Source: Faecalitalea sp. UBA4312 (GTDB lineage: Bacteria; Bacillota_I; Bacilli_A; Erysipelotrichales; Erysipelotrichaceae). Taken from it: 11,122 nt of DNA. Below, piece after piece: positions 7,215-11,122 of this stretch; the stretch's first letter is position 1; each line of letters opens with the position of its first letter. Location: assembly GCA_002394635.1 (NCBI GenBank), contig DGUK01000082.1, positions 4,631-15,752 on the forward strand, given 5' to 3'. Under the pieces are notes generated by a model. The model made no database searches. It was given only the letters and a program-made list of their open reading frames with translations, and had not been told where the DNA came from. A program made the translations under genes and the position numbers.

Positions 7215-7222
7215 CAAAGAAT

Positions 7223-8260
7223 ATGAATAAAAGAATACAGTCTATAGATATAGCCAGAGGAATAGCGATGATCAGTATCATGCTCGGACATTTAGGAGCA
7301 GAAAAGATCAATCGAATTGTGTTTACATACCATCTGCCCATCTTCTATGTATTATCGGGATATTTTATCAATGAGAAGATGGACAGGTGGACTTTTATAA
7401 AGAAAAAGTTCCAACATTTGATCATCCCGTATTTTGTGATCTGTTTAATGATTGTTGTGTTCTCAATTCCAATCAGCAAGATCCAAGGGATGCCGGTATC
7501 CGAACAATTATCAAGATGGATCCTGGCTTCGTTGTACGCAGCTGGAGATGATTATATGTTTCCGTTTGCAATTCCTAAGATTGGTGCCATCTGGTTTCTA
7601 TGGGCCACATTCTGGGGCGAAGTATGTTTAAAGATGATAGCCGGATGGAAGAAATGGGTGCAGATTCCTTTTGTTCTGGGAATCTTTTCCGTCTGCTGCT
7701 ATACAAGTAAGATCATTTGGCTTCCGTTAAGCATCCAAGCTGGCGGTTGCGCTTTGTTATATATGTATATAGGTTATTTGATCAAACAGTGCATGCCATA
7801 CATCCCGAAAAAGATACCGTTTGTATATAAAGCATTGTTTACATTCATTGCTTTTGGTATCTGGATTGCGATGATTCGCCATTTTACATCTTTCTGGCTG
7901 GTTCATTGTGATATTGGTCATGGATGGCCGGATATTTTAGGAAGTCTTTGTGGTTGTTACATACTGCTGCTGGTATCGATGGGAATCGAGAAAACGAGCA
8001 AATCGCTGACAACTTTTCTGTCCTGGACAGGGAAATACAGTTTATTGTTTCTTGCACTTCATATTTTTGAGTTGAATTTGTTTTCATGGAGCAGGATCTG
8101 GTTTCATGTATTTCATACGGATTTAACAGATATCCAATATTTATGGTTTCGTATTTTCGGAAAGGCAATATGGATATACGGAATGCTTTTTTTCCTGTAT
8201 CGAAGAAAATGGGTACGCAGGGTATTTTGCTATCAACCCACGGATTGGAAAAAATCATAA
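7223..8260 (+). CDS. Acyltransferase family 3 (membrane O-acyltransferase)
   Basis: This 345-aa, very hydrophobic protein probably has about ten membrane spans. It opens with the acyltransferase-3 signature RIQSIDIARGIAMISIMLGH: Asp9, Arg12-Gly13 and His23. The second family motif, YHLPIFYVLSGYF, is at about 36-48 with His37. Later come aromatic-rich GAIWFLWATFW (121-131) and the closing TGKYSLLFLALHIF (269-282). Members move acetyl or other acyl groups onto sugars of surface polysaccharides, peptidoglycan or exported glycolipids; this one looks closest to the shorter fucose/exopolysaccharide acetylase type with no extra SGNH domain. The substrate cannot be read from sequence. The gene precedes the lic-type operon by 82 bases on the same strand, so a shared surface-glycan role is plausible. 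Confidence 0.88.
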   Translation: MNKRIQSIDIARGIAMISIMLGHLGAEKINRIVFTYHLPIFYVLSGYFINEKMDRWTFIKKKFQHLIIPYFVICLMIVVFSIPISKIQGMPVSEQLSRWILASLYAAGDDYMFPFAIPKIGAIWFLWATFWGEVCLKMIAGWKKWVQIPFVLGIFSVCCYTSKIIWLPLSIQAGGCALLYMYIGYLIKQCMPYIPKKIPFVYKALFTFIAFGIWIAMIRHFTSFWLVHCDIGHGWPDILGSLCGCYILLLVSMGIEKTSKSLTTFLSWTGKYSLLFLALHIFELNLFSWSRIWFHVFHTDLTDIQYLWFRIFGKAIWIYGMLFFLYRRKWVRRVFCYQPTDWKKS

Positions 8261-8294
8261 TATCTTCGATTCCGAAGAACAAGTATTGAAGATA
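8261..8294. promoter_or_regulatory. Dyad with repeated GAAGA half-sites, candidate operator
   Basis: TATCTTC (8261-8267) is the exact inverse of GAAGATA (8288-8294). Inside, TCTTCG (8263-8268) is the inverse of CGAAGA (8273-8278). The right half-site overlaps the likely -35 box of the next operon, a typical repressor position. The binding protein is unknown; the winged-helix domain of the next gene is an obvious candidate (inference). Confidence 0.4.
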
Positions 8295-8314
8295 AAAGGA
8301 AAATAGGGTATATT
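8286..8314 (+). promoter_or_regulatory. Candidate sigma-70-type promoter of the lic-like operon
   Basis: TTGAAG (8286-8291), a 17-bp spacer, then TATATT (8309-8314), 29 bases before the ATG at 8343. The -35 matches consensus at four of six positions, the -10 at five of six. Confidence 0.45.
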
Positions 8315-8342
8315 GTTCACGTAATAAGGAAAAAACGATTTC

Positions 8343-10118
8343 ATGAATAGTAGAATATTAGATGTATTGGCATACATGTATGTAAACCATCAAAAAAACC
8401 AAAGATCTATTGCCAGCCATACAGGGTATTCTGTTGGCTTTATCAATAAAGCAATCAAAGCTTTAAAAGATGAACAATGGATCGATGAAGAAAATCAAAT
8501 GACCGAACGAGGGCTTCAAGTAATAAAAAAAGGACGTCCGAAGAATGCGGTGATCCTAGCAGCCGGTACCGGAATGCGAATGGTTCCAATCAATCTGAGC
8601 ACACCAAAAGGATTGCTGGAGGTAAATGGTCAGCGGCTGATAGAGCGATTGATCGTTCAACTGCATGAAGTGAATGTTACAGATATCACTATCGTTGTCG
8701 GCTTTATGAAGGAACAGTTTGAATATTTGATCGATCAATACAATGTACGGTTGGTAGTCAATCCACATTATATGGAAAAGAACAATTTGTATTCGCTGTC
8801 TCTTGTAAGAGATCAGATTGATCACACTTATATCATTCCTTGCGATCTCTGGTGCAAAGAAAATCCGTTTCGCTCCTGTGAATTATATTCCTGGTATATG
8901 GTCAGTAATGTGATCCATGCGGCAAGTCCGGTTCGGGTTAACCGGAAAATGGAACTGGTCGCAACCGAGTCGGACGGCCATACGATGTGTGGAATCTGTT
9001 ACTTGGAAAACGATGCCGCCAAGACGGTGCAGTCCAGACTTCAAAAAATGTCTGAGAATCATAAATACGATGCTTCATTCTGGGAAGATACACTTTGGGA
9101 AAAAGGAAAGAACCGAATGACCGTTGCAGCACGGACAGTCGATTCTGCAGACATTATTGAAATAAATACTTATGAACAGCTGCGAGATCTGGATAGTCAT
9201 TCCAATCACCTGCAGTCCGATGCGATCGACATAATTAAGGACCAGTTTCATGTCCAGTCTGATCAGATTACAGATATATCTGTACTAAAGAAAGGGATGA
9301 CAAACCGCTCTTTCTTATTTAAAGTCAAAGGCCAGAAGTATATCATGCGAATTCCCGGTGAAGGCACCAATCAGCTGATAGACAGGGAGCAGGAAGCAAT
9401 GGTATATCAGGCAATCAAAGGGTATGGATTATGTGATGATCCAGTCTATATCAATGCAGAAAATGGATATAAGATCACAGCTTTTTTAGAACATGTAAGA
9501 ACGTGCGACAGTCGAGATATAGAGGATGTCAAACAATGCATGAAAAAGCTCAAAGAATTTCATTCGATGAAATTAAAGGTTGACCATGTGTTTGATATCT
9601 ATGAACAGATCGAATATTATGAAAGCTTGTGGAATGGGAAGCCTTCGATATACAGAGATTATCCTGAAGTAAAACAAAACATCTATTCTTTGAAAAACTA
9701 TATAGACCAGACCGAGCATGACTGGTGCTTATCGCATATTGATGCGGTCCCGGATAATTTTTTATTCTATGAAACAGATGGGATCGAGCATCTGCAGTTA
9801 ACGGATTGGGAATATGCAGGGATGCAGGACCCGCACGTTGACATTGCGATGTTTGGAATCTATAGTCTCTATGATAAAAAGCAGATGGATGAATTGATCG
9901 ATGTCTATTTTGATCATCAATGTGCACCGATGACACGCACAAAAATCTATGCTTATATCGCAGCTTGTGGATTGTTGTGGAGCAACTGGTGTGAATATAA
10001 AAGAGAACTGGGCGTAGAATTTGGTGAATACAGCCTTCGGCAGTACAGGTACGCAAAAGAGTACTATCGATATGTGCGATCCCGCCTGCAGCCGGAAAAA
10101 GGAGGAAAGAGCGAATGA
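8343..10118 (+). CDS. licCA: Winged-helix / LicC-like cytidylyltransferase / LicA-like choline kinase fusion
   Basis: This is a 591-aa three-domain protein. Residues 1-66 form a winged helix (RSIASHTGYSVGFINKAIKAL recognition region, then TERGLQVIKKGR wing). Residues about 67-288 are a nucleotidyltransferase with LAAGTGMRM (72-80), STPKG (Lys89), KNNLYSLSLV (146-155), a CDLW metal-site region (Asp168) and FWED (247-249 region). Residues about 289-585 are a choline/aminoglycoside-kinase fold with RIPGEGTNQLI (336-346), the catalytic loop LSHIDAVPDNF (His465, Asp467, Asn472) and LTDWEYAG (Asp488, Glu490). In lic pathways LicA phosphorylates choline and LicC makes CDP-choline from CTP; here both steps would sit on one cytoplasmic chain. 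The N-terminal domain suggests DNA binding, perhaps self-regulation. A related amino-alcohol such as ethanolamine cannot be excluded. The RBS AAGGA (8326-8330) is 12 bases before the ATG, a little far. Confidence 0.88.
   Translation: MNSRILDVLAYMYVNHQKNQRSIASHTGYSVGFINKAIKALKDEQWIDEENQMTERGLQVIKKGRPKNAVILAAGTGMRMVPINLSTPKGLLEVNGQRLIERLIVQLHEVNVTDITIVVGFMKEQFEYLIDQYNVRLVVNPHYMEKNNLYSLSLVRDQIDHTYIIPCDLWCKENPFRSCELYSWYMVSNVIHAASPVRVNRKMELVATESDGHTMCGICYLENDAAKTVQSRLQKMSENHKYDASFWEDTLWEKGKNRMTVAARTVDSADIIEINTYEQLRDLDSHSNHLQSDAIDIIKDQFHVQSDQITDISVLKKGMTNRSFLFKVKGQKYIMRIPGEGTNQLIDREQEAMVYQAIKGYGLCDDPVYINAENGYKITAFLEHVRTCDSRDIEDVKQCMKKLKEFHSMKLKVDHVFDIYEQIEYYESLWNGKPSIYRDYPEVKQNIYSLKNYIDQTEHDWCLSHIDAVPDNFLFYETDGIEHLQLTDWEYAGMQDPHVDIAMFGIYSLYDKKQMDELIDVYFDHQCAPMTRTKIYAYIAACGLLWSNWCEYKRELGVEFGEYSLRQYRYAKEYYRYVRSRLQPEKGGKSE
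10101..10105 (+). promoter_or_regulatory. Ribosome binding site inside the fusion gene for the next cistron
   Basis: GGAGG lies 9 bases before the ATG at 10115, within the last codons of the fusion gene. Together with the 4-base ATGA overlap it points to translational coupling. Confidence 0.8.
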
Positions 10119-10852
10119 TCGAACATCAGGTAAAAAGGGCGATCATCCTGGCCGCCGGTATCGGAGAAAGGATGAGACCGGTGACATCCTCGATCCCTAA
10201 GCCGTTGGTATCGGTAAATGGCAAGCGAATGATCGAAACGGTCATCAGCGCTTTGCATAGGAATAATATTACTGAGATCTATGTGGTCGTAGGCTATCTC
10301 AAAGAACAGTTTGCGTTTCTGGAACAAAAATATGATGGACTGACCTTGATTGAAAATCCCTATTATAATGCATGCAATAATATTGCCAGCTTATATGTAG
10401 CCAGGGATCATTTGGATGACTGCATGATCTTGGATGGAGATCAGATGATTTATGAACCGGGTATCCTGCAGCCGTACTTTACCCGATCCGGGTATAATGT
10501 GGTCCGGTGTGAGAAAGAAACAGATGAGTGGCTGCTGCAGGTGGAAAACGGCGTGGTTCGATCCTGCAGTCGGACAGGCGGATCACATGGATGGCAATTG
10601 TATTCCATTTCGCGATGGTCTTCCCAGGATGCTCAGAAACTAAAGAGACACCTGGAGATAGAATTTGAGGAAAAAAAGAACCGGACGATCTATTGGGATG
10701 ATGTAGCGTTGTTCTGTTATCCGGAACAATATAGTCTGGGTATTTATGAAATGCAGACGTCGGATATTCAGGAAATTGACAGCCTGCAGGAATTAAGACA
10801 GATTGATCCTACCTATATGAAGTTCGATAGAGAGGGAAAAATATATGAATGA
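10115..10852 (+). CDS. licC: LicC-like CTP:phosphocholine cytidylyltransferase
   Basis: This 245-aa cytoplasmic nucleotidyltransferase is predicted to join CMP to phosphocholine (or a similar phospho-alcohol), giving the activated donor for surface decoration. It shows ILAAGIGERMRP (11-22, signature loop), SIPKPLVSVNG (Lys29), VVVGYLKEQF (57-66), NPYYNACNNIASLYVARD (81-98), DGDQ (Asp107/Asp109, metal site), ETDEWLL (135-141), YWDD (193-196) and EIDSLQELRQID (220-231). The order and wording follow pneumococcal LicC closely, and its length is normal for the family. It overlaps the fusion gene by ATGA and the transporter gene by 8 bases. It is a paralogue of the middle domain of the fusion, so the operon has two cytidylyltransferase sites; they may differ in substrate, or one may be inactive. 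Confidence 0.87.
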   Translation: MIEHQVKRAIILAAGIGERMRPVTSSIPKPLVSVNGKRMIETVISALHRNNITEIYVVVGYLKEQFAFLEQKYDGLTLIENPYYNACNNIASLYVARDHLDDCMILDGDQMIYEPGILQPYFTRSGYNVVRCEKETDEWLLQVENGVVRSCSRTGGSHGWQLYSISRWSSQDAQKLKRHLEIEFEEKKNRTIYWDDVALFCYPEQYSLGIYEMQTSDIQEIDSLQELRQIDPTYMKFDREGKIYE

Positions 10853-11122
10853 AAAAAAACTGGATACCAAACGAATTGACTGGATGATCACATTGGTTCC
10901 CTTTCTTCTGATTGTCGGTCTGGTCGTATTTTTATTTCTTCTGCCTCGGCAGTCAAATGCTGTGATTTCGGATATCCGCTTTTTCTTTGGTGATACTGTA
11001 GGTATCTATTATCTGATGATCGGCCTGGCCGTTTTGATGATTTCCATCTACTTGTGTTTTTCTAAATATGGAGACATCGTACTTGGCCAGCCGGATGAAA
11101 AACCAAAGTATTCGTTTTTTGC
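10845..11122 (+). CDS. BCCT-family choline/betaine/carnitine transporter, N-terminal part (runs off window)
   Basis: The first 92 codons are present. The cytoplasmic start MNEKKLDTKR is followed by a first membrane span (ITLVPFLLIVGLVVFLFLLP), then the BCCT hallmark region SDIRFFFGDTVGIYYLMIGL, a second span ending YLCFSKYGDIVLGQPDEKPK, and YSFF at the edge. The SKYGxIxLG and D/EKPxYS pattern is typical of betaine/choline/carnitine transporters. This would bring choline or a related quaternary amine into the cell for the kinase upstream; it takes the place of the unrelated LicB permease of Haemophilus. ATG 10845 is chosen for GAGGG at 10832-10836, 8 bases upstream. An A8 run (10852-10859) lies at codons 3-5. 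Confidence 0.88.
   Translation, partial: MNEKKLDTKRIDWMITLVPFLLIVGLVVFLFLLPRQSNAVISDIRFFFGDTVGIYYLMIGLAVLMISIYLCFSKYGDIVLGQPDEKPKYSFF

Larger units (their letters stand above)
6979..7222. other. Intergenic region between IS and acyltransferase gene
   Basis: This stretch holds the terminator at 6983-7024, a 17-bp copy (7025-7041) of sequence found left of the IS at 4927-4943, and a second IS-end-like sequence (7084-7116). From 7137 there is a very AT-rich stretch with TATA-like hexamers (for example TATAAA at 7165-7170), where the acyltransferase promoter probably lies. I could not find a well-spaced -35/-10 pair there. Confidence 0.6.

Noticed and set aside
7884..8282. 132-codon open frame on the - strand
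   Set aside because: It is fully antisense to the well-supported acyltransferase gene and has no start signal.
8525..8531. A7 run at the linker between winged helix and cytidylyltransferase, as a programmed frameshift
   Set aside because: It fits an A-AAA-AAA slippery pattern, but there is no strong downstream structure beyond an 8-bp palindrome and the full fusion reads through normally; too weak to claim.

Overview
The window looks like low-to-moderate-GC Firmicutes DNA: Gly/Ala/Lys-rich sortase-type surface protein, AGGAGG-type ribosome binding sites and U-tailed hairpin terminators. An Erysipelotrichia-like or related gut/oral Firmicute fits, because Spy0128/FctA-type isopeptide repeats and a phosphocholine (lic) locus occur together here. 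That assignment is inference; there is no marker gene in the window.

Region 1 (1-4900, + strand) is one very long cell-wall protein. It is built of a partial repeat plus 13 complete tandem pilin-type isopeptide-forming domains and ends in a membrane anchor with an atypical sorting motif (KTRTG). A single-base loss in a G run at 2002-2004 splits it into two reading frames (1-2042 and about 2005-4900). Repeats 4-5 and 6-7 are a recent two-domain duplication. A bulged palindrome and a strong terminator follow the gene.

Region 2 (about 5053-6978) is a complete ISL3-family insertion sequence on the - strand. It has an intact 483-aa DDE transposase, matching 23-bp ends and several G-rich subterminal repeats. 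A bidirectional terminator lies behind the transposase gene. The intergenic stretch to its right (6979-7222) carries another terminator, a partial copy of the palindrome found left of the IS, and a second IS-end-like sequence.

Region 3 (7223-11122, + strand) is a surface-modification cluster. It contains a membrane acyltransferase-3, then a translationally coupled operon: a three-domain protein (winged helix, LicC-like cytidylyltransferase, LicA-like choline kinase), a separate LicC-like cytidylyltransferase, and the start of a BCCT choline/betaine-type transporter. The likely logic is to import choline (or a similar amino-alcohol), phosphorylate it, activate it as the CDP derivative and pass it to a LicD-type transferase beyond the window. 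The acyltransferase would modify the same or another surface glycan. The unusual points are the regulator-like domain fused to both enzymes, a half-site-rich dyad overlapping the operon's likely promoter, and two cytidylyltransferase domains in one operon.
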